Origin: Smallanthus sonchifolius
Taxonomy: Eukaryota; Streptophyta; Magnoliopsida; Asterales; Asteraceae
NCBI GenBank assembly: GCA_023525975.1
Contig: CM042022.1
Coordinates: 25,841,001 to 25,905,000, forward strand
Direction of reading: 5' to 3'
DNA length: 64,000 nucleotides
Position 1 is the first letter of the stretch, and the number at the start of each line of letters is the position of its first letter. Shown piece by piece: positions 31,423-43,307 of the stretch. The position numbers and the translations under genes are program-made. The notes under the pieces were generated by a model. It was not told the DNA's origin. It worked only from the letters and a program-made list of their open reading frames with translations, and ran no database searches.

Positions 31423-32118
31423 ATGGAAGAACAGCAGCAAATTGCATTGAACGAAGAATGTTCAGCTATTATGAGAGGAAGAAAACCTCCCGACCAATTC
31501 ATGATCTCCTGTCTTATAAGCGACTCAATCCAAGGTAATACTATTGCTGACCTACATATAGGCGTAAATATTTTACCTAGCGTAATATTTGACAAAATGA
31601 ATCTCAAGAAACTTCAACCCACAAAATTAGAACTATGCCTAATCAATAGGGCAGTTCGCTATCCAAAGGGAATTGTTGAAGACGTACTTATAAAGATTAA
31701 CGAATTCGTCTTCCCTGTGGATTTTGTAGTGGTCGATATAAAAGGAGGAACACGATGCCTTCTTATTCTCGGGAGACCATTTCTCAATACAGCCCTTGCC
31801 CTTATTGACGTCTGGGGAGGAAGATTGGCATTAAGTATCCAGCAAGAACGAATCACATTCGATCTCAAGAAAGCCATGCAACGACCATGTAGTCATGACG
31901 ATCTAGCCTTTATTTTTGACGATTTCGACTACCTAGTAGGTTATTACATACATGAAGTCTTGGGAAAGGAAGAAGAATGGCCAGCAGAGGAACATGAAGA
32001 ATATCTAGTTTGCGAAGGATTTATGATAAAACACACTAATCATAATGATGAAACAACAGGCATTGATGAGTTGGAAGATAGAGACGAGAGTGAGAAGTCA
32101 AAACCGTCTATCGAGTAA
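31423..32118 (+). pseudogene. Athila A aspartic protease region
   Basis: 231 codons with the retropepsin-like fold seen in Athila: ALNEECSAIMRG, then IADLHIGVNILP at the active site and LILGRPFLNTALALID near the second flap. The usual DLGAS signature (intact in element B) reads DLHIGV, so the active site is altered although the Asp remains. An acidic C-terminal stretch leads towards RT. Frame breaks lie upstream near 31370-31414. Confidence 0.75.
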
Positions 32119-32283
32119 CCACCTACACTTGAACTAAAGGAACTTCCGCCTGATTTATCATACGCCTTCCTAGATGAAGAATCCAAGCTTCCAGTTATTA
32201 TCTCCTCCAGGTTGGAAAACAACGAAAAAGAAAAACTACTACAAGTTTTGAAGAAATACAAGAAAGCTACCGCCTAGAAGTTA

Positions 32284-35019
32284 ATGGATCTTAAGGGAAT
32301 TCGCCCCTCATTCTGCACTCATAAGATACTTATGGAAGAAAATTACAAAACAAGTGTGCAGCACCAAAGAAGACTGAACCCTAAAATGCAAGAGGTAGTG
32401 AAAAATGAGGTTTACAAGTTACTAGACGCAGGAGTAATCTACCCTATTTCAGATTCAGTATGGGTCAGTCCAGTTCAGGTTGTATAAAAAAAAGGGGTAT
32501 AACAGTAATCACAAATGAGAAAAATGAGCTAATACCAACCCGCACAATCACTGGATGGCGGGTATGTATTGATTATCGTAAGTTGAACGAAGCTACCCGA
32601 AAAGACCATTTTCCACTACCTTTCATTGATCAAATGTTAGAGCGATTATCCGAAAATATGTTCTATTGCTTTCTCGATGGATTCTCGGGATACTTTCAAA
32701 TCCCTATCGCCCCTGGAGATCAGGAGAAGACTACATTTACCTGTCCCTATGGTACCTTCGCTTATAGGCGTATGCCATTTGGACTATGCAATGCACCTGC
32801 AACATTCCAGCGGTGCGTGATCGCTATATTTCATGATATGATAGAAGAATCAATGGAAGTATTTCTGGATGACGTCTTAGTTTTTGGAAACTCCTTCGAC
32901 CATTGTCTACAAAACTTAGAAAAAAATGCTAGCAAGATGTGAAGATTCAAATCTAGCACTAAACTAGGAAAAGTGTCATTTCATGGTTAAAGAAGGAATA
33001 GTATTAGGACATAAAATTTCAAAGAATGGTATTGAAGTCGACAAAGCCAAAGTAGAAACTATATCAATGCTTCTGCCACCAAATTCAGTAAAAGGGATCA
33101 GAAGCTTCCTCGGTCATGCGGGGTTCTATAGGAGATTCATAAAGAACTTTTCATCAATCGCCAGACCCTTGACACAACTGTTGGAGAAAGATCGACCCTT
33201 TTTATTCTCTGACGATTGCTTAGTAGCATTTGAAACTCTCAAGAAGAAACTCATCAATGCACCTATCATGACGGCACCTGACTGGACTAAACCGTTCGAA
33301 CTCATGTGCGATGCAAGTGACTACGCAGTAGGAGCAGTTTTAGGTCAATGAAACGAAAAGCATTTTCACCCAATTCACTATGCAAGTAAAACCTTAAATG
33401 ACGCTCAAGAAAATTACACTACTACTGAGAAGGAATTACTAGCTGTAGTTTTTGCCTTTGATAAAATTTTTTCATACCTAGTCTTATAAAAAACTATAGT
33501 CTACACCGACCATGTCGCCTTAAGACATCTCTTTAACAAGCAAGACGTTAAACCAAGGTTAATCAGGTGGATCCTCCTACTACAAGAATTTGATATCGAG
33601 ATAAAAGATAAAAAATGAGCAGAGAATTTGGCAGCAGATCATCTATCTCGACTTGAAACCACTCAAGAAAATCAAAAGTATGCTATAAACGATAGTTTCC
33701 CTCATGAATACATACTGCACGTACAAGACATCAATGAATACCCATGGTTTGCAGATATCGTAAATTTCTTAGCAAGCGAAGAACTAGTGAAAGGATTAAC
33801 ATTTCAGGAAAGAAATAAATTCTTCACAGATATAAAGCACTATTTCTGGGAAGATCCATATCTATTCTGTGTTTGTACAGATCAAATAGTGCGACGATGT
33901 GTGCATGGGAAGGAGGCACACGAGATATTGCGACAATGTCACGAATGACCAACAGGAGGGCATCATGGAGCTAATTATACTGCAAGAAAAGTTTTTGAGG
34001 CCGGATTTTTCTGGCCAACTGTTTTCAAGGACGCACATAAGCTTATAAGCAAATGCGACTCATGTCAAAGGTCAGGAAGTATTTCAAAGCATGACGAAAT
34101 GCCCCAGACAAGCATCCAAGTTTGTGAAATATTCGACGTCTGGGGAATTAACTTTGTTGGACCATTCCCTCCATCTCGCGAAAACCAATACATCCTAGTA
34201 GCAGTTGACTACATGTCAAAATGGGTCGAAGCACAAGCATTACCAACTAATGACGCAAGAGTCGTCATCCGGTTTCTCAAAAGATTATTCACATGGTTTG
34301 GTACACCAAAAGCTCTAATCAGTGATAGAGGAACACACTTCTGCAATTCATAATTGGAAAAGACACTTAAACGATATGGTTGTACCCATAAGATGTCCAC
34401 ACCTTATCATCCCCAAGAAAATGGACAAGTGGAAGTTACAAACAGAGCAATCAAGCGTATCTTGGAAAAAGTTGTAAGTCCAAATAGGAAAGACTGGTCT
34501 AATAAACTGGAAGATGCATTATGGGCCTTACGTACGGCTTACAAAACACCTATCGGAACCACTCCTTACCGAATGGTTTATGGAAATGCTTGTCACCTGC
34601 CAATAGAGATTGAGCATAAAGCATACTGGGCGCTTAAAGCAGTTAACCTAGATCTATCCAGTGCAGGAGAACACCGCCTTCTACAAGTCCATGAATTGGA
34701 AGAACTGCGAAATCAGGCCTACAGGAACTCAGCAATATACAAGGATAAGGCAAAGAGACTTCATGATAAAAGACTAAGGAAGGGGGAATTCCAAGAAGGA
34801 GAAAAAGTCTTACTTTACAATTCAAGATTACAACTATTTCCAGGAAAATTGAGATCTAAGTGGACGGGACCATACATAATTCGAAAAGCATTCCCTTATG
34901 GAAAAATGGAACTGGAACAAACAGACGGGACAACTTTCAAAGTTAATGACCACCAAGTCAAGCATTACCTCGAAGGACCATTTGATCAAGTAGTGGACGG
35001 GGTTCCACTAGAGGAGTAA
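32284..35019 (+). pseudogene. Athila A pol: RT, RNase H, integrase; multiple stops
   Basis: RT shows VCIDYRKLNEATRKDHFPLP, FLDGFSGYFQIPI and FLDDVLVFG (about 32560-32900). RNase H has LMCDASDYAVGAVLGQ and YTDHVALRHLF. Integrase has an HH-CC region (GHHGAN, then CDSCQRSG) and the core pieces DVWGINFVGPF, LISDRGTHFC and HPQENGQVEVTNR. The C-terminus ends VDGVPLEE at 35019. Lesions: shift out of frame near 32487 and back near 32940-32980, and in-frame stops at about 32485, 33349, 33487, 33616, 33946 and 34351. Domain order and residues are otherwise Athila-like. Inactive. Confidence 0.9.
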
Positions 35020-37331
35020 GACTGATGAAACACATACGGGTCGGGCTAAAGACCTTTAAATAAACGTAGCGCTTCCGGGAGGCAACCCGATGATCATGAA
35101 TAAATTGAGAGGTTGGTGCATATGGCAGAATCATGGATCTCAGGTTTGATCTTTCAAATTTAAGTTTCTCATACTTCAGCCCTAGGTATGCCCTCTCGAT
35201 ACTAGGACCTTAGTAGCTTAACTACTACCTTTTATTTTCCTTGTCTACATTTATGGTTTCCCTTATGTGTCATGTAGAATAGCATCACCAGATAGTCTCT
35301 CTACTTCTTTGAGGAATCACACTCCATGTCTACAACATGAGGAATCGAAAACTGCATCAAATTTCTGTGAAATTCAATGAAGTCTTTGAAGCAAAGTGTT
35401 GACAGCACCAATACGTTTTGGCCTTAGGTTATATACCGAATTGACCGGGGGAGTACCAGTTTCTTTCCCCTTAAAACTTCATTCATTTAAATTCCTGCAT
35501 TAGCATTTCATTACATGTATTTGTACATTGAGGGCAATGCACAGTTTTAAGTGTGGGGTGGGGAATTAAGAGATTCAGAACTACTTGTAACCTCAAAGCA
35601 GTAAAATTTCAACTTGTGATTTTCTACCCATTTGACTAAAACATTACAAAAATCTACCTTTTACAAAAGCCGAAAAATTTTCAAATTTTTAAACTTTAAA
35701 ACCTCTTTGAGTTCACACCTAACTAAATAAAATGAATACATGGAAAGTAGAAACAAATTAATATTATGCATAACGATTCGCTAAACCCTATTCCATCCGT
35801 TTCATGTGAGGAAAATCAAGCCTATTACACAACATCAAATTTTTGGCGCAGTATATAATTACTCGTGCTCTTGCGTTTGGCATTACTGAGCGTTTTTCGA
35901 TTGAATTTTGTGCATAATTAGAACTTGTGTGACTTATACATATCAAGACCATGAACTAGTAGAATTTTGAAAGTGATTGAGGCACCTAGTACTTTATTAT
36001 TCGTAAATCCAAAAATCCCAAAAATATAATCCGCTTAGATAGCCCTTTGAGCCTTAGCCTTTTCTTTTCAACTACCCACAATTATCACCCAACCAGCTTT
36101 TCGTAAACACCGGTTATTGGCTAACTGTCTTCAAAATGAAAAAAATTATCCTATGTCGTTATTTCAAGTTTCTTACCATTGAGGCAATTTCAGAAAGAAT
36201 CTGTTCTACTCAAAGGAATTGGAATATACAAACGTGGATGTATTAGGAAGAAACAGCCGAACTATCTACATGGAATTTATGGAAATATTATTTCAAGGAA
36301 ATTGAGGAAAATAAATTATTGAAGGAATTGTCTTGATCTTTAATTCAAAAAAAAAATTGGTCTTTTACCGGTTAGACCTTAAAGAGCTGGATATGCATTC
36401 TTTTGATTTCAATTTGCTTTTCTGCCTTCATTTCGCAAAGCCTGAATTACCGCCCGAACTCCGAGAGAAAGTTTTCAAGGAAACTAGTGATGTAAGAAAA
36501 TGGTGGCGCGAGCAAGAACAACTGCCACCATTCTACGGCCTATCAAAAAGTGCCGCCAAAAGATACGAAAAATGTGTGAAGTGTGAAAACTGGAGCCACG
36601 ATGGAAATGTAGCAAGAATCAAACTCATTCCCAAAGTGAGTACACGCATCTGATCAAAGTTGGAGCGGTTAGGCTATAAGCCGAAAGTTCCATACGGAGA
36701 GGCGGCAATGTGTACTACGCAGTAAGGAAAGAGTTGGCACTAATGAGAGATCTTGGTATTGGCAATCTGACCATAAACGAGCCCTCAGATTAGTTATACC
36801 GTCATGATCCGGGTACTTTAAAGGGACTGTAGTATTTTCCTTTTTAAGCCATGAAGTCGTAGCTGTGTGTTTCACGATAGCTGCAGCCCTTCAAACCTTT
36901 TAAATCCCTAAAAACCCAAAAAGGTTTTCATCTTCTCCCCTTTATTTTTATTTTAGCCACATTACAACCCTTATAAAGTCCTCTTGATTCATGATTACAA
37001 CTTAGTTAATTGGTGGAGACTTGATTTGCATACAAGCTTATGATCATTGCATAATTCGATTCGAACTTGAGTGTTCCACTTAACTTACATTATCCATACA
37101 TATATAACCCTAGAGTTGAGTGAACATTGTGAGGAGTGAAAGTTTATGCATAATTGAAGTTCTAGTAGGCTTCTCATGGATTCCATCTTAGAAAAATACA
37201 AAAAACAGAATAAGCAACTCAAGAGTTATCCCGGAAGTTCCAACTACTTGGAGTTCCATTTCCCTTGTAAAGTTTTTAGTTATGGGTATGATCATGCATA
37301 AGTTTGCTTGAGGACAAGCAAAGTCTAAGTG
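35020..37331 (+). other. Athila A 3' region (post-pol) with decayed small ORF
   Basis: Long region between integrase and the 3' LTR, homologous to about 40970-43305 (minus) in element B. A purine-rich AAGTGTGGGGTGGGGAA near 35550 resembles the second polypurine tract often seen in Athila. At 36390-36790 a coding-like stretch reads PELPPELREKVFKETSDV and KSAAKRYEKCVKCENWSHDG, then after a one-base shift YTHLIKVGA and VYYAVRKELALMRDLG, ending TAG near 36792. The same stretch is recognisable in element B. Confidence 0.6.
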
Positions 37332-37341
37332 TAGGGTATTA
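37332..37341 (+). other. Athila A polypurine tract
   Basis: TAGGGTATTA, preceded by GAGGACAAGCAAAGTCTAAG (about 37310-37329), directly precedes the 3' LTR; the same sequence borders the element B LTR on the minus strand. Confidence 0.6.
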
Positions 37342-38986
37342 TGATATGTCCTAAATTATACATGTTTTGCATGCGTAATAATCCCCATATTATGGTACTA
37401 ATTGATTAATAACCTTGTAATTGATACTTAAAACATTAATATTTCACAATTGCAGGTTATTCGGTGCTCCAAGATAAACAAAGCAAAAACCAGCTTAAAA
37501 CATGAAGAAATCAAGCTTTTGGAGGACCAAACCCGAGCATTGACCCCCAAGAAGTCAAACTAGGTCAACAGAAGTCAACCTGCAGCTAAAAGACAAGCCT
37601 GGAGAGCAGGCAGGGGTTTGCACGACCGTGCATTGCCTGTCTTGCTCTCCAAGGCTCCAGTACACTGTCATTTGTACCCTGTTTGATTCCCGAGGTGTTT
37701 GCACGCCCGTGCAATCCAATGCATGGTCGTGCATTGCTCATTTTGAGGCCTATAATTAGATGGCTTGAGTTATTCATTCTACACACAAATTCAGATCCAA
37801 GAACACTCATCCAGACCTCGTTTGAGAGTGCAATTCGTAGTTAGAGTAGAGAGTAGTGAGCGGAGGGGCAATTCCTCCTTGTTCCGCAATAGGGGAGCCT
37901 ACGAAACTCAGCGTTATGCTAGTTAGTATGGCCATTAATGGCTAAACTCTTTGTATTGCTAGGGTGAAGATGAAGTTTGGTGCATGTTAATGTTTAACAT
38001 ATTAATCCAAGTGATGTGTTTATGTCTTTAACTATTCGTCCTTAAAACCACTATTTAGGTGGGCTTTTAGTATTGTCTAAGTCCGTCTTTATATTTGTGA
38101 GTGTTCTTGATTTTTAAAGTATAAAACCTTTTTAATCAAACTTCTCTTGAAGCTTGTACGTCTTTATACAAGTAGAGATTGATAAGCCAAGGCTTGGTCA
38201 ACACTAGTAAGGTCGTACGTCTTTATACAAACTTATTATGCGACCAAGAATTGGTGAACTCATGTTGGGAACGGTACGTCTTTATACATGGTCCCATTCT
38301 TACACCGCATCCCGGTGAGCAAAACATAATCACCTATTTAACTCTAATATAAAGCATTTTACATCCGATGTCTTAAACCAACCCGGAGATGACCATTCGA
38401 AGGGTTGAGGGTAATTATTGTCCTTAACGGGAGGCACTACCACTGGTTAAAGCTATTAAATTTGTAAATCAAATGTCGTGAGGACGAGGCTCTAGCGGTG
38501 ACCCGGGTTACACATTTGTAGTAGGTATATCACTAGATTAGTCAACTTAACATTATCACGTACCAAGCGGATTCGAAACCCAAAGCAATACTATTCGTAA
38601 CTTGATCATTTCTGACCTATTTACTTTCCTGTTATTTACTATTCTTTTCGTTACATTTCTGTTACACACTTCACGCACGTTTTTACATTTCTGCTATTTA
38701 TTTTATCGCCATTTACTTTTCTGTCATTTACTTTACTGTTCCACAAGCACACCAAACTCACTCACTAATTAAACCGGCTAAATGTTAACAAAAGTTGAGT
38801 ATTGGAATTCGACCGTGTCCGTTGGTTCGATACTTGGTTCTTACCTAAACTATATTACGTTGCGATAGGTACACTTGCCTATTGTGTGTGTTTTTAAGTT
38901 AAAGTAATTATCATTTTATAAATTTAAACCTGATCTCGTAAGACCATCCTAAAAATATATTTTTACATACTAAAAACGACACATCA
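37342..38986 (+). repeat. Athila A 3' LTR
   Basis: A 1645-bp LTR matching 29033-30708. Its outer end (CTAAAAACGACACATCA) matches the element B 5' LTR end better than its own 5' LTR (CTTAAAACATTACGCATCA), which fits an exchange between the two Athila copies. Confidence 0.87.
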
Positions 38987-40660
38987 GAAATCCTGAATAA
39001 ATCGTCTATAGTATCCTGCAAGACCCAAGAAACTACAGACTTCTGTCAGAGATTTAGGAATTTACCATTTGGATACAGCTTCAATTTTAGATGGGTCTAC
39101 TTGAATACCTTCTGCATTCACAATATGACCCAGAAATTGTACCTCTCTAAGCCCAAATTCACATTTAGAGAATTTAGCATACAATTTATATTTTCTCAGA
39201 AGTTCAAGTGTCGTTCTGAGATGATTTCCATGATCTTTTGTATTTCTAGAATAAATAAGTATATTGTCAATGAAGACAATTACAAATTTATCTAGATAGG
39301 GTTTACAGATACGATTCATCATATCCATAAATGCGGCAGGAGCATTAGTAAGTCCAAACGGCATAACCGTGAACTCATAATGTCCATATCTGGTTTGAAA
39401 AGCAGTTTTAGAAATATCTTCTTCTTGAAGTTTCAATTGATGATATCCTGATCGAAGATCTTTTTTTGAAAAAATGGCAAGCGCCTTGTAATTGATCAAA
39501 CAGATCATCGATTCTTGGAAGTGGATAACGATTATTAATCGTTACTTTGTTTAGTTCCCGGTAATCAATGCACATCCGCATTGTACCGTCTTTCTTTTTA
39601 ACAAAAAGAATTGGAGCACCCCAAAGAGATGAACTTGGGCGAATGAATCCTTTTCAAGTAATTCATCCAATTGATTCTTCAATTCTTTCATTTTAGTTAG
39701 GTCTAGTCTGTATGGAGCTTTGGAAATAGGAGCCGTTCCTGGTACAAGATTGATTTTGAATTCTACTTCTCTTTCTGATGGTATACCAGTTACTACCGGT
39801 AAATCTTCAATCTTCTTTTCTTTTGTACTGGTATAAATCTGAACCAAATATGCAATGCATCCTTTTTGAAGGAATTTAGTTGCTTTGATTCCCAGAGATT
39901 GGTTTTGTTTGTCACCATAGATTGTTAAATATTTTCCAGAAGGAGTTTGAATATATATAGCCTTTTTCTCACAAAGGATATTTGACTAACCAATCCATTC
40001 CTAAGACAACATCAAATCCTGCTAAGGTCATAGGCATTAATTGTACATGTATGACGTGTCCAGATATTGTGATAGTACAATCTTCTAGGGATTCGGAGAT
40101 CTTGATAAGATTTCTTTCGGCTGTTTCTATTTCATAAATCTTATCTAATGGAACTAAAGACTTGTTTAATAGATTACAAAACTTATAATCTATGAAACTC
40201 AAATTTGCACCAGAGTCAAATAGTACTCTAGCATAAATATTGTCAATGAGGAATGTACCAGTGACTGCATCTAGAATAGCTGCAGCATCACGAGTATTAA
40301 GTACGAAAGCTCGTATATTCTTTTTATTTCCTTCATTGGCCTTTGCCTCACTAGATCCTGCTTGATTAAGCTTTGGGAACTTGATTTAAAATGGCCAGTC
40401 TCTCCACAATTAAAACATGAGATATTTTTCTTTCTTGGGCAATTCTCAAACACATGCCCGGTCTGTTTGCAAAAGTGGCAATACATTTTCTTGAAAAAGC
40501 ATTCTCCCGTATGCCTTTTCTTGCAAATCTTGCATTTTGAGATGGAAGAATTAAATCCTCCTTTGGCGGGTTGATTTCTTCTCTTCCAAGGATAATTATT
40601 TTTCTGATTCTTCGTAGCCTTCTTGGCCACTTCCATTGCCTTTACTTCTTCCTGTTTTCT
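38987..40660 (-). pseudogene. Inverted middle of element 3: gag zinc fingers, protease, RT
   Basis: Minus-strand pol of the element 3 family in opposite orientation to the rest of element 3. From right to left it encodes gag CCHC knuckles (CKICKKRHTGECFFKKMYC, CHFCKQTGHVFENC, CFNCGETGHF; 40655-40271), the protease region (about 40230-39969, FDVVLGMDWL) and RT (YRELNK near 39545, DLRSGYHQLKLQ, FIDNILIYS near 39270, ending FLGLAGYYRRFIQDF at 38990). The last codons continue exactly in the plus-strand FSKITVPLTTL at 47497. Frame breaks and FIDN for FIDD show decay. Confidence 0.88.
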
Positions 40661-40961
40661 TGCATGGCATTGCACGGCCGTGCAAACCCCTGCCTGCTCT
40701 CCAGGCTTGTCTTTTAGCTGCTGGTTGACTTCTGTTGACCTTGTTTAACTTCTTGGGGGTCAATGCTCGAGTTTGGTCCTCCAAAAGCTTGATTTCTTCA
40801 TGTTTTAAGCTGGTTTTTGCTTTGTTTATCTTGGAGCACCGAATAACGTGCAATTGTGAAATATTAACGTTTTAAGTATCAGTTGCAAGGTTATTAATCA
40901 ATTAGTACCATAATATGGGGATTATTACGCATGCAAAACATGAATAATTTAGGACATATCC
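40661..40961 (-). repeat. Athila B 3' LTR, truncated
   Basis: Only the first ~300 bp of the LTR (minus orientation) next to the polypurine region (complement of 40962-40990) survive. It ends abruptly at about 40661 in the gag sequence of element 3, without a target duplication: a deletion junction. Confidence 0.82.
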
Positions 40962-41498
40962 TAATACCCCACACTTAGACTTTGCTTGTCCTCAAGCAAA
41001 CTCATGCATGATCATACCCATAACAAAAAACTTAACAAGAGAAATGGAACTCCAAGTAGTTGGAAATTCCAGGATAACTCTTGAGTTGCTTATTCTATTT
41101 TTGTATTTTTCTATGATGGAATCCATGACAAGCCTACTAGAACTTCAATTATGCATAAACTTTCACTCCCCACAATGTTCACTCAACTCAAGGGTTATAT
41201 ATGTATAGATAATGCAAGTTAAGTGGAACACTCAAGTTCGAATCGAATTATACAATGGTCATAAGCTTGTATGCAAATCAAGTCTCCACCAATTAACTAA
41301 GTAGTATGCATGAATCAAGAGGACTTTAAAAGGGTTGTAATGTGGCTAAAATAAAAATAAAGGGGTGAAGATGATAATCTTTTTGGGTTTTTAGGGATTT
41401 AAAAGGTTTGAAGGGCTACAGCTACGGCTTCATGGCTTAAAATGGAAAATACTAAGGGGTCCATTTAGATTACTCAGATCATGAGGGTATGACTAATC

Positions 41499-41900
41499 TT
41501 AGGGCTCGTTTATGGTCAGATTGCAAAGACCAAGATCTCTTATCATTCTCAACTCGTTCCTCACTGCGTAGTACACATTACTGCCTTTTCGTATGGATCT
41601 TTCGGCATGTAGCCTAACATCTCCAACTTTGATCAGATGCGTATACTCATGCTGGGAATGAGTTTGATTCTTGCTACATTTTCCATCGTGGCTCCAGTTG
41701 CCACACTTCACACATTTGTCGTATCTTTTGGCGGCACTTTTTGACAAGCCGCAGAATGGTGGCAGTTGTTCTTGCTTGCGCCACCGTTTTCTTACATCAC
41801 TAGTTGCTTTGAAAATCTTCTCTCAGAGTTCGAATGGTAATTCAGGCTTTGCGAAATGAAGGCAGAAAAGCAAATTGAAATCAAAAGAATGCATTTCCAG
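41499..41900 (-). pseudogene. Athila B small 3' ORF with zinc-knuckle-like motif
   Basis: The minus-strand frame reads LHSFDFNLLFCLHFAKPELP (upper part, one TGA near 41826), then MSKSAAKRYDKCVKCGNWSHDG from 41747, YTHLIKVGDVRLHAERSIRK and VYYAVRNELRMIRDLG, ending at 41499. CVKCGNWSHDGKC looks like a CX2CX5HX3C knuckle. Element A carries the same stretch with a different lesion, so the two copies agree on an open frame of more than 120 codons. No known family recognised; it may be a lost accessory protein of this Athila lineage. Confidence 0.45.
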
Positions 41901-41919
41901 CTCTTTAAGGTCTAACCGG

Positions 41920-43300
41920 TAAAAGACTAACTTTTTTTTTCTTTTCTCCTTTTTCTATTTTTTTTCTTTTTCTTTTTATATCAACACAATTTCTTCAATA
42001 ATTCTTTTTTCTCAATTTTCTTGAAATAATATTTTCATGAATTCCTTGCAGATATTTCGGCTGTTTCTTCCTAATATATCCACCTTCTTGTATATTCCAA
42101 TTCTTTTGAGTAAAACAGATTCTTTCCGAAATTGCCTCGATGGTAATAAACTTGAAATAACGATATAGGATAATTTTTCCATTTTGAAGACAGTTAGTCA
42201 ATAACCGGTATTTACGAAAAGCTGGTTAGGTGATAATTGTAGGTAGTAGAAAAGAAAAGGCTAAGTCTCAAAGGGCTATCTAGGCGGATTATATTTTTGG
42301 GATTTTTGGATTTAAGGATAAAGGTAATAAAGTCCAAGGTGCCTTAATCACTTTCATAGTTCTACTAGTTCATTGTCTTGATATGTATAAGTCACACAAT
42401 TTCTAATTATGCATAAAATTCAATCAAAAAACACTTAGTAATGCCAAACGAAAGAGCATGCGAATAATTATATATTGAGCCAAAAATTTGATGTTGTGTA
42501 ATAGGCTTGATTTTCCTCACATGAAAACGGATGAGATAGGGTTTAGCGAATTGTTATGCATAATATTCATTTGTTTCTACTTGCCATGTCTTCGTTTTAT
42601 TTAATTAAGTGCGAACTCAAAGAGGTTTTAAATATTAGGGTTTAAAATTTTGAAAATTTTTCGGGTTTTACAAAAGGTAGGTTTTTGTAATGTTTTAGTC
42701 AAATGGGTAGAAAATCACAAGTTGAAATTTTACTGCTTTGAGGTTACATGTAGTCCTGAATCTCTTAATTCCCCACCCCACATTTAAAATTGTGCATTGC
42801 CCTCAATGTACAAATGCATGTAATGAAATGTTATGCAGGAATTTAAATGCATGAAGTTTTAAGGGAAAAGAAACGGGTACTCACCCGGTCAATTCGGTGT
42901 ATAACCTAGGGCCAAAACTTATTGGTGTTGTCAACACTTTGCTTCAAAGACTTCATCGAATTTCACAGAAATTTGATGTGGTTTTCGATTCCTCAGGTTG
43001 TAGAGATGGAGTGTGATTCCTCAAAGAAGTAGAGAGACTATCTAGTGATGTTATTCTACCTGACATATAAGAGAAAACATAAAACCAGACAAGGAAAATA
43101 AAAGGTAGTAGTTAAGCTACTAAGGTCCTAGTATCGAGAGGGCATACCTGGGGCTGAAGTATGAGAAACTTAAATTTGAAAAGTCAAACCTGAGATCCAT
43201 GATTCTGCCGTATGCACCAACCTCTCAATTTATTCATGATCATCGGGTTGCCACCCGGAAGCGCTACGTTTATTTAAGGGTCTTTAACCCGACCCGTACG
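41920..43300 (-). other. Athila B post-pol non-coding region
   Basis: Homologous to 35020-36380 in element A. A T-rich stretch near 41930-41990 and the complement of GTGGGGTGGGGAATT near 42766-42785 are the recognisable landmarks. No further coding supported. Confidence 0.6.
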
Positions 43301-43307
43301 TGTTTCA

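Larger units (their letters stand above)
29033..38986 (+). mobile_element. Athila-type element A (LTR to LTR), in gag of element 3
   Basis: 9954 bp. LTRs 29033-30708 and 37342-38986 begin TGATATG and end CATCA. The primer site is tRNA-Asp, as in Athila elements. Protease, RT, RNase H and integrase are recognisable but decayed; a typical gag domain is missing. A 2.3-kb region follows pol. The flanks do not match: caaag on the left, gaaat on the right. The right flank is instead the inverted partner of atttc at 47497, showing that the two ends no longer belong to one insertion event (see the inversion finding). Confidence 0.88.

Noticed and set aside
35020..37331. env-like ORF in Athila A
   Set aside because: No long ORF with signal peptide or transmembrane segment; only the small knuckle-containing ORF is supported.
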